A DNA stretch of 64,000 nucleotides from CAWGYQ01 sp963817395 (GTDB lineage Bacteria > Acidobacteriota > Vicinamibacteria > Vicinamibacterales > CAVPJW01). A program made the position numbers and the translations under genes. Shown here piece after piece: positions 36,243-45,520 of this stretch. Under the pieces are notes generated by a model. It was not told the DNA's origin, did not search any database, and saw only the letters and a list, made by a program, of their open reading frames with translations. Numbering within the stretch: position 1 is the stretch's first letter; the number at the start of each line of letters is the position of its first letter. The DNA lies in assembly GCA_963817395.1 (NCBI GenBank), contig CAWFOC010000012.1, positions 186,001 to 250,000 on the forward strand, in the 5' to 3' direction.

Positions 36243-36827
36243 CTAGTCCTTGATCTCCGATTCGACCAGCTCGCACAGGGCGTGCATCAGCGTGCGCTGC
36301 ACTTCCTGCACCCGTGCGGGCGTTGTCTCGGCCACGTTGACGTGGAAGTCGACGAGGCCGGCGACGAGCCCACCGTCGCCACCGGTAAAGGCGGCCGTTC
36401 TCGCGCCCACCACGCGGGCGGTCTTCAGACCCTCGACGAGGTTCGGCGACCGGCCGCTGGTCGTGATGGCGAGCGCCAGGTCGCCCGGTCTCGCCAGCGC
36501 TTCGAGCTGGCGCGCGAAGACCCGGTCGAACCCGTAGTCGTTGCTCACGGCCGTCAGGATGCTCGTGTCGGTCGACAGCGCGACGGCCCCGATGGCGCGG
36601 CGCTCCCTCATGAATCGGCCCACGAGCTCCGCGGCCAGGTGCTGCGCATCAGCCGCGCTCCCGCCGTTGCCGAACACAAAAATCCTGCCCGATGCGGCCA
36701 CAGTGGCAGTGACCGCGTCGACGAGCGCCAGGAGAGGCGCCATGTCGGCGCGCACCATGCGCTCGTGCGCCCGGCGGGCATCCTCGAGAATTGCGCGCAG
36801 CGCATCGGCGCCTTTTTCGGCAGTCAT
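36243..36827 (-). CDS. gmhA: Phosphoheptose isomerase (sedoheptulose-7-phosphate isomerase)
   Basis: 194 residues, SIS fold. The sugar-phosphate site carries FVFGNGGSAADAQHLAAELVGRFMRERRAIGAVALSTDTSILTAVSNDYGF and ALAITTSGRSPN; Q and E residues of the family's active site are in the first block and VQEVQRTLMHALCELVE. It makes D-glycero-D-manno-heptose 7-phosphate, the substrate of the kinase at 20854-21877. It sits inside the nuo cluster between nuoC (18 bases) and nuoD (2 bases), an unexpected place. A DiaA-like SIS protein is a less likely alternative. Confidence 0.88.
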   Translation of the reverse strand: MTAEKGADALRAILEDARRAHERMVRADMAPLLALVDAVTATVAASGRIFVFGNGGSAADAQHLAAELVGRFMRERRAIGAVALSTDTSILTAVSNDYGFDRVFARQLEALARPGDLALAITTSGRSPNLVEGLKTARVVGARTAAFTGGDGGLVAGLVDFHVNVAETTPARVQEVQRTLMHALCELVESEIKD

Positions 36828-36845
36828 CGCGAGCGCGCTTCCCTC

Positions 36846-37394
36846 TCAGCTCGATCCACGGCGCGCCTGCCGATCGGCCTGCAGGTTCGCCCGGAACTCC
36901 TCTTCGGTGATTTGAAGCGGCGAGCTTACCTGCGGCGTCAGTTTGATCTGCACCGGGTAGTCCTTGCGCAGTGGATGGCCCTCCCAGTCGTCGGGCATCA
37001 AGAGACGCCGCAGTTCGGGGTGCCCGTCGAAGACGATGCCCATCATGTCCCACACTTCGCGCTCCAGCCAGTTCGCCGCGGGCCAGATCGCCAGCACGGT
37101 CGGCACGGTGTCGCCGGCGGCGACCCGCACCTTGAGACGCAGCCGCGCGCGATGGGTGATGGATGCCAGGTGATAGACGACTTCGAATCGAGGCTCGGCG
37201 GGCCAGAAGTCGACGCCACTGACGTCGGCCAGGAGCGCGAAGGCCAGCTCGGGATCGTCGCGGAGCACCCGGCACGTCTCGACGAGCCGGTCGGCGGACA
37301 CGACGAGCGTAGATTGATCGACGGCGGCCGCGGCCTCGAACGCGGCCCCTGGGAGAGCCGATTCGAGCCGGGCGACGAGACTGGGCAGATCCAT
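36846..37394 (-). CDS. nuoC: NADH-quinone oxidoreductase subunit C
   Basis: 182 residues from ATG at 37394. The 30 kDa subunit signature is ANWLEREVWDMMGIVFDGHPELRRLLMPDDWEGHPLRKDYP. The N-terminal half is a ferredoxin-like domain (STLVVSADRLVETCRVLRDDPELAFALLADVSGVDF). It stabilises the quinone module with NuoD. It lies 50 bases after nuoB and is separated from nuoD by gmhA. Confidence 0.95.
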   Translation of the reverse strand: MDLPSLVARLESALPGAAFEAAAAVDQSTLVVSADRLVETCRVLRDDPELAFALLADVSGVDFWPAEPRFEVVYHLASITHRARLRLKVRVAAGDTVPTVLAIWPAANWLEREVWDMMGIVFDGHPELRRLLMPDDWEGHPLRKDYPVQIKLTPQVSSPLQITEEEFRANLQADRQARRGSS

Positions 37395-37444
37395 GTCGAA
37401 GCTCGGCGGGCCGGCCGAATGCGCAGGTCGGGCCCGCGGGAACG

Positions 37445-37906
37445 TCACGCCCGCTGGGCCGCGATCTTTTTCTGCAGCTGGACGATGCCGTAAATCAGCG
37501 CTTCGGGACGGGGCGGGCATCCCGGCACGTACACATCGACCGGGACCACCTGATCGACGCCTTGCACCAGCGCGTAGTTATCGAAGACACCGCCGATCGA
37601 CGCGCAGGCGCCCATCGAGATCACCCACTTCGGCTCGGCCATCTGATCGTAGATGCGACGCAGAGCGGGCGCCATCTTGCGCGACAGCCGGCCGGCCACG
37701 ATCATCAGGTCGGACTGGCGCGGCGAGCCTCGAAACACCTCGGCGCCAAAGCGCGCGATGTCATAGCGGGACGCGCTCATGGCCATCATTTCGATGGCGC
37801 AGCAGGCGAGCCCGAACGTCACGGGCCAGATAGACGATCGCCTGGCCCACTGCACCATCTTGTCGACCGTCGTCGTCAGAACTGGAATCTCGAGATCGCT
37901 GGCCAT
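37445..37906 (-). CDS. nuoB: NADH-quinone oxidoreductase subunit B
   Basis: 153 residues. The N2 4Fe-4S ligands are the tandem Cys pair in FGLACCAIEMMAMS, a Cys in ISMGACASIGGVFDNY and one in VPGCPPRPEALIYGIVQLQ. SRYDIARFGAEVFRGSPRQSDLMIVAG is also conserved. N2 passes electrons to quinone. It starts 31 bases upstream of the next boundary with nuoA. Confidence 0.97.
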   Translation of the reverse strand: MASDLEIPVLTTTVDKMVQWARRSSIWPVTFGLACCAIEMMAMSASRYDIARFGAEVFRGSPRQSDLMIVAGRLSRKMAPALRRIYDQMAEPKWVISMGACASIGGVFDNYALVQGVDQVVPVDVYVPGCPPRPEALIYGIVQLQKKIAAQRA

Positions 37907-37936
37907 GTGAGCGTTTTGATCACGCGTCGGGGCGGA

Positions 37937-38302
37937 TCAGCGCGCCTCCTTACCCCAGTCCAACACGCCCTGCCGCCAGATATACACGTAGCCGACCATC
38001 AGGATCGCGAAGAACAACACGACCTGCGCGTAGCCCGCCCACCCGAGATCGCGGAGCGCGAGGGCCCACGGATACAAGAAAGCCACCTCGATGTCGAAGA
38101 GCAGGAAGATCATCGCAACGAGGTAGAACTTGACCGATTGCCGCTCGTGCGCATCGCCGACCGGCGGCATCCCGCACTCGTACGGGGCCAGCTTCTCGGG
38201 GCTCGGCTTGCGCGGGCCGAGGACTCGCGACAACGCCAGAGACGCCACCGCAAACCCGGCGCCAAGGCCGATCATGAGGAGGATGCTCAGCCAGCCGTTC
38301 AC
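37937..38302 (-). CDS. nuoA: NADH-quinone oxidoreductase subunit A
   Basis: 121 residues from GTG at 38302, three transmembrane helices. The first cytoplasmic loop has PYECGMPPVGDAHERQSVKFYLVAMIFLLFDIEVAFLYPWA, the family hallmark with the redox-sensitive Cys. It is the first gene of the complex I cluster; the 179-base gap to the divergent glycosyltransferase should hold its promoter. A -10-like GATAAC lies only 5 bases before the GTG, too weak to assign. Confidence 0.95.
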   Translation of the reverse strand: MNGWLSILLMIGLGAGFAVASLALSRVLGPRKPSPEKLAPYECGMPPVGDAHERQSVKFYLVAMIFLLFDIEVAFLYPWALALRDLGWAGYAQVVLFFAILMVGYVYIWRQGVLDWGKEAR

Positions 38303-38469
38303 GTCGTGTTATCCGTCTGCGAAGCCCTTGCAGCGCGCTCGTGAAGAATTTCTCAAGCGACCGCCCTCATGCTACTGGACGCATCCGGGCAAGTCAACGC
38401 GAGCGTCGGCGCGCGTCCGATCGCCGCAAGCTCTGCGACATGCGATATCGCATCGCGTCATGGAGGGTC

Positions 38470-38475
38470 TACAAT
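38470..38475 (+). promoter_or_regulatory. -10 box placed for a leaderless transcript of the GT4 gene
   Basis: TACAAT ends exactly 6 bases before the GTG at 38482, so transcription would start at or next to the start codon. No Shine-Dalgarno is present. The -35 region is poor. Confidence 0.45.
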
Positions 38476-38481
38476 TCGCGG

Positions 38482-39813
38482 GTGTCCCGCCTCGCCTGGT
38501 TCACCCCGCTCGCGCCCGTGCGGTCGGGCATTTCTGCATACAGCGCCGAGCTCCTGCCCGCGATTCGCGCGCAGCACGACGTGGATGTGTATGACGAGGC
38601 CAGGGCCCACGATTTCGTCCCGCGGCACCTCCGCGCTCCCTACGATCTCGTCGTCTATCAGATGGGGAACGCGAGCCACCATGACTACATGTGGGCCTAT
38701 CTGCTGCGCCATCCCGGTCTGCTCGTCCTGCACGACGCGCAGCTCCACCAGTCAAGGGCCCTCGCGCTGTTGAGCCGCCGCTGGCGGCCGCTCGACTACC
38801 AGGCGGAGTTCAAGTACAGCCACGCGGAGGCGCCCCTCGAAGTCTCCAACTTCGTCATCGATGGCAAATGCCGCACCCTGTTCGGCTTCTGGCCTATGCT
38901 ACGGCTCGCGGTGGAACGCTCGCGCCTGGTCGCCGTCCACAATCGCTGGCTCGCCCGCGATCTCGCCGCGCAGTTTCCCGCCTCGCACATCGTCCCGATC
39001 CGGATGGGCGTGACGAAGCTCTCGCCGAATGGAACCGCCGATCTGCGCGCGCGGCTGGGCATCGCGCCCGGCGAGGTGGTGTTTGCATCGTTTGGACGGA
39101 TCACACCGGAAAAGCGCCTGGGACCACTCTTCGAGGCCCTGGCGCGCGTGTCCCGCGAGCGTCACGTTCACCTGCTGCTCATCGGGGAGGTCGCGCCCTA
39201 TTACGACGTGATCGCCGAAGAGGAACGCCACGGGATTCGCGATCGAACCACCCTGACGGGGTTCGTCGACGACAAGGTGCTCGGCACGTATCTGGACGCC
39301 GCCGACGTGTGCGTCTGCCTGCGATGGCCGACCTCGCGCGAAACCTCGGCGTCGTGGCTGCGGTGTCTGGCGGCCGGGAAACCAACGATCGTCACCGAGC
39401 TCGCGCACGCGGCTTCTGTGGCGACGCTCGAGCCCTATGGCTGGACGACGCGGCAGGGCGCGATCGACGATCCGACGGCGGAGCTCGGTCCGATTGCCGT
39501 CGGCCTCGATCTGATCGACGAGCCCTACTCCATCCAGCACGCCATGCGCCGGCTGGCGATCGACTCCGACCTCCGGGCGGTGCTCGGCACTCGAGCGCGC
39601 GAGTACTGGCAGCGCCAGCACACGCTGGAGCACATGGCCGAGGACTACAGCAGGCTCATCCAGCGGGCGCTCGCCACGACGGACCCGCCGGTGCCCGCCG
39701 CGCTTCCCCACCTCGGGCGGGACGGGACCTCGGGCATCGACGCCATTTTGCGGGAGACGGGGCTCGATCCGAGCCGGGTCGATTTCCTTGGCTCGGTCGA
39801 CTCGCTCGAATGA
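38482..39813 (+). CDS. Glycosyltransferase family 4
   Basis: About 443 residues from GTG at 38482, chosen because it gives the family-like beginning SRLAWFTPLAPVRSGISAYSAELLP. The GT-B C-terminal half has VVFASFGRITPEKRLGPLFEAL, LLIGE, TLTGFVDDKVLGTYLDAADVCVCLRWPTSRETSASWLRCLAAGKPTIVTE. The donor sugar and acceptor are not known; a capsule, LPS or protein target is possible. It begins a plus-strand run (GT4, kinase, oxidase, transporter) and is divergent from nuoA. The kinase gene starts 13 bases after its stop. Confidence 0.85.
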   Translation: MSRLAWFTPLAPVRSGISAYSAELLPAIRAQHDVDVYDEARAHDFVPRHLRAPYDLVVYQMGNASHHDYMWAYLLRHPGLLVLHDAQLHQSRALALLSRRWRPLDYQAEFKYSHAEAPLEVSNFVIDGKCRTLFGFWPMLRLAVERSRLVAVHNRWLARDLAAQFPASHIVPIRMGVTKLSPNGTADLRARLGIAPGEVVFASFGRITPEKRLGPLFEALARVSRERHVHLLLIGEVAPYYDVIAEEERHGIRDRTTLTGFVDDKVLGTYLDAADVCVCLRWPTSRETSASWLRCLAAGKPTIVTELAHAASVATLEPYGWTTRQGAIDDPTAELGPIAVGLDLIDEPYSIQHAMRRLAIDSDLRAVLGTRAREYWQRQHTLEHMAEDYSRLIQRALATTDPPVPAALPHLGRDGTSGIDAILRETGLDPSRVDFLGSVDSLE

Positions 39814-39826
39814 ACGTCACGCTCGC

Positions 39827-42823
39827 ATGACCGCCACCGACACGGCTCAACGCGCCGTCCGGCTCGAACGCCTTTCACCCAGCTTCTGGGGCGTCCTGCT
39901 GGTCGTCGCTCTCAGCACGATCTATGTCGTGCTGCAGGTGGCCACGGTACGTCCCTATCTCTGGCCAGCCGGCCATGGGGTCGCCCTGGAAGGCGACTCG
40001 ATATTTGCCGGCGCCGTCGACCACATTCTGTTGCTCGGTCGTCCTCCTGACATCACCGATCGGGAACTGACGGTCGTGCGCGCGATCGCGCCCGGCAGCC
40101 CCGCCGCGCGGAGCGGGCTCGAACCGGGCGACGAGATCACGGGCCTCGCGAGCGCGGCGACCGGCGAGGCGATCGACATCGATCACATGTCGAGCCCGGC
40201 GTCTCGAATTGACTCCTGGAGGACGGCGTACCGCATGGGCCTTCGCGGACCGGTCAGGTTGACCGCGCGAAGGGGTGTGGGATCCGTCCCGCGTCGCGAG
40301 GTCGAGCTGGATCGTCCGTCGGCCTGGATGAGCGGACCCGCGGTGGCGGTGCCCTGGGCCAAGCGGCACGCGGGCATGATCGCGCAGATTGTGGTGTTCA
40401 CGCTGTCGGCGATCGTGCTGCTCGTGCTGCGAAGCGACGATCTGACGGCGGCGCTCGCCGTGATGGCGCTGACGCTCTGCGCGGTCGGCGGAGGCGGGCC
40501 ACTCATGGGCAGCGAACTCACGCTGCCGCCCGGACTCCGGGAAGCCATGGGGCTCTTCGCCTGGATCGCCACACCGCTCGCCTTTCCGTTCACCGGGCTG
40601 GCGATTCTCTATTTCCCGTCGCGCTCGGCGCTGCTCGGACGGCGGCCGTGGCTGCACGCGCTGCCCTTTATCGTGTCCGCGCCGATGATCGTCATCGCGA
40701 CGCTGACAGGGCTCTACCTGATTGGGTTCGACCGATTTCGCGGAGCCGCTATCTGGGACGCCGAGCATCCGACGGCGTACTACCTTTCATTCGCGGCCGC
40801 CCTGGCGATCAACGTGTGGGCCATCGTCGAGGGCGTCACACGCTACCAGCGGAACACGGACGCCGACGAGCGCCGGCGCATCCAGGTGGCCCTCTTTACG
40901 GCGCTGCCGGGCGTCTTGGCGTACGCGCTCAAAGACGGCGTGCCGCTCGTGGCGCTGCTGACGACCGGCATGCTCCTGGAGTACCCATGGTGGGTCACGG
41001 CCGTCCTGCAGGCGCTCGTGCTGCTGCCCGCGTTCGGGCTCACCTATTCGGTCGCCGTGCATCGCGTGCTCGGGCCGCGCATGGTGCTCAGGAGCAGCGT
41101 CCAGTACGCCCTCGCGCGCAAGACGCTGACGGCGTTGGCCGTCCTGCCGGCGCTGGCGCTGGTGCTCTCGTTGATCGGCCAGCGTGACCAGCCGCTTTCC
41201 ACGATCATCCGAAGCAACGCCCTGTTCGATGCCTTGATGCTCGGCGCGCTGGTCGCCGCGCTGAAATACCGGGAACGGGCGCGCACCTGGCTGGATCGCC
41301 GTTTCTTCCGTGAGGAGTACGACGCGCAGAAAATTCTGCTCTCGCTCGCCTCGAGGATCCCGTATGAAACGGACCCCAACGAGCTCACCTCGCTCGTCCT
41401 CAACCAGATCGATCAGGCGCTCCATCCGGAGCTCATCGCCGTCATGGTGACGGGCATCGAGGAGGGACATCTGACGCCGGTCTCGGTGCTGCATGGCAGC
41501 GCCGATTCTCTGCCGCTCGATGGCGGCCTCGTCGCGATGCTGCGCTGGTCACAGGAGCCGCTCGACATCGATCTGAAGGACCCCAAGTCCCCCACGCGAC
41601 GGCTGCCGGCGGCCGAGCGTGAGTGGCTCGAGTGCACGAACACCGCCTTCATCGTGCCGGTCAGTACGCCGTCGGGTGACAGCCGCGCGCTCGTCGCCGC
41701 GCTGGTCCTCGGACGCAAGCGATCGGAGCAGCCGTACACGGCCGACGATCGCCAGCTGTTGTCGGCCGTCGCTGCGCAGGTGAGCCTGGCGCTCGACGTG
41801 GCACGGCTGCGCAGCCGGGCGACCGAAACGGAGACCCCGACGTCGATCGTGACGGTGACCGGCACCGGCGCCCCGCTGCTCGTGGAGTGTCCCAGGTGCG
41901 GGCGATGTGAGGATGCCGGCACCGAGATGTGTCGCGCGGACGGCACACTGATGCAGACCGTCCTGGCCATTCCGCGCGTCGTGGACAACAAGTACCGCAA
42001 CGACCAGGTCATCGGCCGCGGCGGCATGGGCGCGGTCTATCGCGCACGCGATCTGAGGCTCGACCGGGACGTGGCGCTCAAAGTCGTGCGCGCCGAGCTG
42101 CTCGCCGACCCAGAGGCGCGCTCGCGGTTCCGGCGCGAAGCGCAAATCGTGGCGAGGCTGCAGCATCCTTCAGTGGTTTCCATCTTCGATTACGGCACCC
42201 TCCCCGATGGAGCCGCGTATCTGGTCATGGAGTTCGTGCGCGGCGAGGATCTGCGCCACGCGCTCAGGCGAGCGGGACGCTTCGATGCTCCCGACGCCGT
42301 ACGCCTGCTCACGGCGATGTGCTCGGCCATCGAGGCCGCACACCGCGAGGGCATCCTGCACCGTGATCTGAAGCCCGAGAACGTGCTGCTGCCCCAGGCG
42401 GACGTCGAAGTGAAGGTGCTCGATTTCGGCGTGGCGAAGCTCGTCACCCCCCCCGACACGCCGGCTGCCGAGCGCGTACGTCTCCAAACCATCACCATGA
42501 AGGGGCAAATCGTCGGCACGCCCGCGTACATGGCGCCCGAACAGCTGCGCGCCGGCGACGTGGATGCACGCACCGACGTTTTCAGCCTCGGCGTCATCGC
42601 CTACGAGCTGCTCACGGGCGAGCTGCCGTTCGGCAAGGATTCGATGGTCGACATCGCGATGCGGCAATCGAGTGAGCCGCCACCCATGAGCCGGCACGGC
42701 GTCCCGCCTGCCCTCGAGCGCGCGATCCGGCTCGCGATTCATCATGAGCCGGCGCGGCGACCGGCCTCTCCTGCCTCCTTCGCCGCGGCGCTCCAATCGG
42801 CGCTCGCAGGCACACCAGCCTGA
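39827..42823 (+). CDS. Transmembrane Ser/Thr protein kinase with PDZ and GAF domains
   Basis: 998 residues from ATG at 39827. One N-terminal helix (about 20-40) precedes a periplasmic PDZ-like domain (about 80-160: VVRAIAPGSPAARSGLEPGDEITGL). Then come seven to eight further helices (about 185-480), a GAF-like domain (about 505-665), a short Cys-rich linker CPRCGRCEDAGTEMC (688-702) and a kinase domain (about 725-985). The kinase is intact: glycine loop GRGGMGAVY, VALKVV lysine, HRDLKPEN, DFG and GTPAYMAPEQ. It probably senses an envelope or small-molecule signal and phosphorylates cytoplasmic targets. The domain order is unlike standard Pkn proteins, whose kinase domain usually comes first. 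No ligand can be named. Confidence 0.88.
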   Translation: MTATDTAQRAVRLERLSPSFWGVLLVVALSTIYVVLQVATVRPYLWPAGHGVALEGDSIFAGAVDHILLLGRPPDITDRELTVVRAIAPGSPAARSGLEPGDEITGLASAATGEAIDIDHMSSPASRIDSWRTAYRMGLRGPVRLTARRGVGSVPRREVELDRPSAWMSGPAVAVPWAKRHAGMIAQIVVFTLSAIVLLVLRSDDLTAALAVMALTLCAVGGGGPLMGSELTLPPGLREAMGLFAWIATPLAFPFTGLAILYFPSRSALLGRRPWLHALPFIVSAPMIVIATLTGLYLIGFDRFRGAAIWDAEHPTAYYLSFAAALAINVWAIVEGVTRYQRNTDADERRRIQVALFTALPGVLAYALKDGVPLVALLTTGMLLEYPWWVTAVLQALVLLPAFGLTYSVAVHRVLGPRMVLRSSVQYALARKTLTALAVLPALALVLSLIGQRDQPLSTIIRSNALFDALMLGALVAALKYRERARTWLDRRFFREEYDAQKILLSLASRIPYETDPNELTSLVLNQIDQALHPELIAVMVTGIEEGHLTPVSVLHGSADSLPLDGGLVAMLRWSQEPLDIDLKDPKSPTRRLPAAEREWLECTNTAFIVPVSTPSGDSRALVAALVLGRKRSEQPYTADDRQLLSAVAAQVSLALDVARLRSRATETETPTSIVTVTGTGAPLLVECPRCGRCEDAGTEMCRADGTLMQTVLAIPRVVDNKYRNDQVIGRGGMGAVYRARDLRLDRDVALKVVRAELLADPEARSRFRREAQIVARLQHPSVVSIFDYGTLPDGAAYLVMEFVRGEDLRHALRRAGRFDAPDAVRLLTAMCSAIEAAHREGILHRDLKPENVLLPQADVEVKVLDFGVAKLVTPPDTPAAERVRLQTITMKGQIVGTPAYMAPEQLRAGDVDARTDVFSLGVIAYELLTGELPFGKDSMVDIAMRQSSEPPPMSRHGVPPALERAIRLAIHHEPARRPASPASFAAALQSALAGTPA

Positions 42824-42856
42824 GGCGTCGTGACCGACTCACGCGAGGACACGTCG

Positions 42857-43949
42857 ATGAGTGATCCCATCAACCTCACCGAGTTCGAAGCCCTGGCACG
42901 CGAACGTATGGAGCAGAGCGCGTACGACTACTACGCGGGCGGGGCATGCGATGAGGTGACACTCGCGCGCAACGAACGCGCGTTCGACCGCTTCGCCCTC
43001 CGGCCGCGAATGCTGGTGGACGTCAGCCGCCTGGATGCGAGCACCGAGATTCTGGGTCAACGGGTGAGCGTGCCGATCCTGCTCGCACCCACGGCATTCA
43101 ACCGCCTGGCCCATCCGGAAGGGGAAATGGCCGCGGCGCGAGCAGCGGGCCGGGCCGGTACCATCATGACGGTGAGCACGCTGGCCACGTGCTCGCTCGA
43201 GGAGATTGCAGCCCAGGCGACGGGACCGCTGTGGTTCCAGCTCTATGTGCACAGAGACCGGGAGTACACGCGCGATCTCGTCCATCGCGCCGAGGAAGCC
43301 GGGTTCCGGGCGCTCGTGCTGACGGTGGATTCGCCTGTCCTCGGCTGGCGCGAGCGCGACGTCCGAAACCAGTTCGCGCTGCCGGAGGGCATCACGATCA
43401 AGAACCTGGAGCACACGCGCCAACGACTCGTCACGGCCGGAGCGTGGACATCGGACATGAGCTTTTCCGAATACATCCATCGCATGATGGATCCCGCGCT
43501 CACATGGGACAGCGTCGACTGGCTGGCCTCGATCACGTCGCTCCCGATTCTCATCAAAGGCATTCTCATCCCCGAGGACGCGCGCCTCGCGGTCGCGTCG
43601 GGCGCACGGGGCATCATCGTGTCGAACCATGGTGGTCGCCAGCTCGACGGCGCCGAGGCGACGATCGTGGCACTGCCCCGGATCACCGATCAGGTCGGCA
43701 GCGACATGCCCGTGCTGATGGACGGCGGCATCCGGCGCGGCACCGACGTCCTCAAGGCCCTCGCCCTGGGCGCGCGAGCTGTACCTCATCGGCCGGCCGT
43801 ATCTCTGGGGTCTCGCCGCCGACGGTGAAGACGGCGTGTTCCGTGTGCTGCAGTTGCTCAGGCGTGAGCTCGAGCTCGCCATGGCGCTCTCCGGCCGCCC
43901 GACGATCGCGGCCATCGACCGGACCCTGGTGGCGCTCGCCGATGTCTGA
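42857..43949 (+). CDS. FMN-dependent alpha-hydroxy-acid oxidase/dehydrogenase (frameshift near 43774)
   Basis: About 364 residues from ATG at 42857 with GAGGA upstream; GTG at 42830 is possible. TIM-barrel family of lactate oxidase, lactate monooxygenase and glycolate oxidase. It shows YDYYAGGACDEVTLARNERAF, PILLAPTAF, the FMN-binding WFQLYVHRDRE, LTVDSPVLGWRERD, the catalytic His in SNHGGRQLDG and DGGIRRGTDVLKALALGA. The C-terminal LYLIGRPYLWGLAADGEDGV is in another frame; dropping one base at about 43770-43777 joins them. The substrate is probably L-lactate or a similar 2-hydroxy acid. It lies between the kinase and a transporter. Confidence 0.87.
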
Positions 43950-43997
43950 TCGACGGACGTCGAGTATCCTTAACGCGTTTCGAGACCCGCTCGTCCC

Positions 43998-45479
43998 TTG
44001 ACCACTCGCGCCGCGTCCACGCCGACCGAATCAGCCCGACCCCACGGCTTGCTTCCGCCCTGGGGCGTCGCGCCGCTGCCTGCCCCTCCGATCTTCACCC
44101 TGCGTAACGTGCTGGCCACCATCGGGCCGGGCGTCATCGGGCTCGGTGTGGCCGTCGGCAGCGGCGAATGGCTGCTGGGACCGTCCATCATCGTGCGCTA
44201 CGGCCCGACCTTGCTGTGGATCACGACCGTCTCCGTTTTGCTGCAGATCTTTCTGAATCTCGAGATGGCCCGCTACACGATGTACACGGGCGAACCGATC
44301 TTCGTGGGCTTCATGCGCACGAAGCCCGGGCCGACGTTCTGGGGATGGCTGTACGCCGCACTCTCGTTTTTTCAGTACGGGTGGCCGGGCTGGGCGCTCG
44401 CCAGTGCCACAGCCCTCGCCGCGCTGGCGCTCGGCCGCATGCCAGGCGAGGCCGACCGCGGGTTGATTCTCATGCTCGGCTACGCCACCTTCGGAGTCTG
44501 CTTTGCGATCGCCAGCGCCGGCAAGAAGGTGGAGCAGACGATCGAATGGGCCATGTGGGTCATGGTGGCCTGGATTTTCCTGTATCTCGCGGGGATCGCT
44601 CTCTTCACGGTCTCCGCCGAGAATTGGAACACGATTCTCCGGGGCTTCGTGAGCGTCGGATCCACGCCGAGTGGCGCCGACTGGCTGCTTCTTGGCGCCT
44701 TTGCCGCGTATTCAGGCCTCGGCGGCGTCGGCAATGCGTTCATCACGAACTGGATGCGCGACAAGGGCTTCGGGATGGGCGCCACGGTCGGACACATCCC
44801 GACGGCGTTCAGCGAGAGCACCAGGCTCTCTCCACACGGCAATGTCTTCGTCCCGACGACGGAACACCTCGGTCGATGGTCGGCATGGTGGAGGTTCTTG
44901 AGCATCGATCAGTGGCTGATCTTCGGCGCGGGGTCGATGCTTGGCATGGTGTTGACGGCGCTGATGACGCTCCAGTACGTCCCCCTGGGCACGACGGTCA
45001 GCCCGTGGGCCGTGGCGAACATGCAGGCGGATGCCGTGGCCGCCGCAAACGGCGCCATCTTCAGGCCTCTGACGCTCATCTGCGGCTTCTGGGTGCTCTT
45101 CTCGACGCAACTCGGGCTCGTCGATGGACTGCCTCGAGCCGTCACCGACATCCTCTGGAGCTCGAGCGCGCGCGTGCGCGGCTGGCGCAACGGCGACGTG
45201 CGTGCCATCTACTACAGCGTAGTCGCGCTCTTTGCGGTGTGGGGCTGCATTGCCATGAACCTGGCGCAGCCACTGACGCTCGTGATCATCAGCGCCAACG
45301 TCGCCGGCTTCGCACTGGTCGTCCAGTCCATTCACACGCTCGTGGTCAATCGAAGGTTTCTGCCATCCGAGCTTCGACCGCCTCTCTGGCGCGAGTTGAT
45401 TCTGGTTCTCTGTGTCGTCTTCTACGGCACCTTCATGACAGCGACGCTGACCATGTCGCTTGGAGGCCTGGGCCGCTAG
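43998..45479 (+). CDS. Divergent Nramp-family membrane transporter
   Basis: 493 residues, with about 11-12 hydrophobic helices, from a TTG at 43998; an in-frame stop at 43971 and lack of ATG make TTG the only good start. The opening helix LATIGPGVIGLGVAVGSGEWLLGP resembles Nramp helix 1, but the metal-binding DPGN is replaced by GSGE. The methionine motif of helix 6 is likewise not evident (region AAYSGLGGVGNAFITNWM). It may therefore move something other than Mn2+/Fe2+, and its substrate is unknown. A -10-like TATCCT lies at 43965-43970. Confidence 0.72.
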   Translation: MTTRAASTPTESARPHGLLPPWGVAPLPAPPIFTLRNVLATIGPGVIGLGVAVGSGEWLLGPSIIVRYGPTLLWITTVSVLLQIFLNLEMARYTMYTGEPIFVGFMRTKPGPTFWGWLYAALSFFQYGWPGWALASATALAALALGRMPGEADRGLILMLGYATFGVCFAIASAGKKVEQTIEWAMWVMVAWIFLYLAGIALFTVSAENWNTILRGFVSVGSTPSGADWLLLGAFAAYSGLGGVGNAFITNWMRDKGFGMGATVGHIPTAFSESTRLSPHGNVFVPTTEHLGRWSAWWRFLSIDQWLIFGAGSMLGMVLTALMTLQYVPLGTTVSPWAVANMQADAVAAANGAIFRPLTLICGFWVLFSTQLGLVDGLPRAVTDILWSSSARVRGWRNGDVRAIYYSVVALFAVWGCIAMNLAQPLTLVIISANVAGFALVVQSIHTLVVNRRFLPSELRPPLWRELILVLCVVFYGTFMTATLTMSLGGLGR

Positions 45480-45520
45480 AGCTTCGTCCGCCACGCGAAT
45501 TCCGCGCACCTGCCCGACAG

